The notes under the pieces are model-generated. The model saw nothing but the letters and a program-made list of their open reading frames with translations, had not been told where the DNA came from and ran no database searches. A DNA stretch of 64,000 nucleotides, taken from NCBI RefSeq assembly GCF_023101665.1, contig NZ_CP082161.1:6138001-6202000 (forward strand). The letters run 5' to 3'. Positions 63,895 through 64,000 of the stretch are shown piece after piece. The translations under genes were made by a program, and so were the position numbers. Source of the stretch: Bradyrhizobium sp. 195 (GTDB lineage Bacteria > Pseudomonadota > Alphaproteobacteria > Rhizobiales > Xanthobacteraceae). The number at the start of each line of letters is the position of its first letter. The first letter of the stretch is position 1.

Positions 63895-64000
63895 CCCTAG
63901 CCCGGATGGAGCGCAAGCGCAATCCGGGACAGTGCGAGATAACTGGGCGAGCATTACGCTGACGCTCCATCCGGGCTACAAGAGAGAGCCTCGCTCACTC

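Larger units (their letters stand above)
62592..64000. other. Repeat-rich noncoding region at the right end
   Basis: About 1.4 kb has no supported gene. It carries at least four repeat elements (listed separately). The segment 63040-63370 looks like another dispersed intergenic repeat whose translation gives recurring spurious frames in this genus. Long open frames on minus at 63024-63713 and 63532-63954 are shadows of repeats: the latter contains a His run from the GGTGAT array. Confidence 0.65.

Noticed and set aside
63024..63954. Minus-strand open frames, including one with a long His run
   Set aside because: They are translations of dispersed repeats and of the GGTGAT array. There is no ribosome site or family match.

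Overview
The window looks like a chromosomal segment of a Bradyrhizobium-type alphaproteobacterium. The evidence is the high GC content, the gene families present, and many copies of the palindromic intergenic repeats common in that genus. Assignments come from reading translated sequence; no database search was run.

The dominant feature (about 1-40 kb) is a lanthanide-dependent methanol/alcohol oxidation island. At the left edge is a TonB-dependent receptor (LutH-like, truncated by the window edge). Next come a divergent NarL-type two-component pair and S-formylglutathione hydrolase (fghA). A lut/ped-type block follows: DUF2380-like protein, periplasmic binding protein, seven-repeat beta-propeller, ABC ATPase, ABC-2 permease and an exported protein. 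Then come quinoprotein-relay genes (CxxxCW protein, XoxJ, zinc metallohydrolase, SoxYZ-like carrier) and a second, NitT/TauT-type ABC importer. A cluster of exported proteins follows. It contains two easily missed small genes: a 26-residue pqqA precursor peptide (20559-20639, minus) and a lanmodulin-like four-EF-hand protein (21339-21731, minus). To their right are two XoxF modules. The first is xoxF-like, cytochrome c and xoxJ-like (22.1-25.0 kb). The second is xoxF, xoxG, glutathione-dependent formaldehyde dehydrogenase and gfa (29.5-33.7 kb). An IorAB-type molybdenum aldehyde oxidoreductase and a third, unusual PQQ dehydrogenase paired with a Rieske protein (34.3-40.2 kb) complete the island. 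All three PQQ dehydrogenases carry the Asp-x-Asp lanthanide signature, and no calcium-type MxaF is present.

The inferred pathway is as follows. Lanthanide enters through the TonB receptor and lut system and is buffered by lanmodulin in the periplasm. XoxF with PQQ oxidises methanol and passes electrons to cytochrome c. Formaldehyde then goes to formate through Gfa, the class III alcohol dehydrogenase and FghA.

The 40-51 kb stretch is mixed: truncated haemoglobin, 3-hydroxybutyryl-CoA dehydrogenase, a frameshifted pstS-like gene, tungstate transport genes tupB and tupA facing each other, small exported proteins, an acidic low-complexity protein, a TonB-plug remnant, a GGDEF/EAL protein and a decayed livF. 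The 51-61.6 kb stretch is a histidine-utilisation locus: hutU, hutH and hutI on minus; hutF and hutC on plus; then a NitT/TauT ABC importer and an M20 amidohydrolase. A perfect palindrome, the probable HutC operator, lies between the two arms. An AraC regulator and about 1.4 kb of repeat-rich noncoding DNA end the window.
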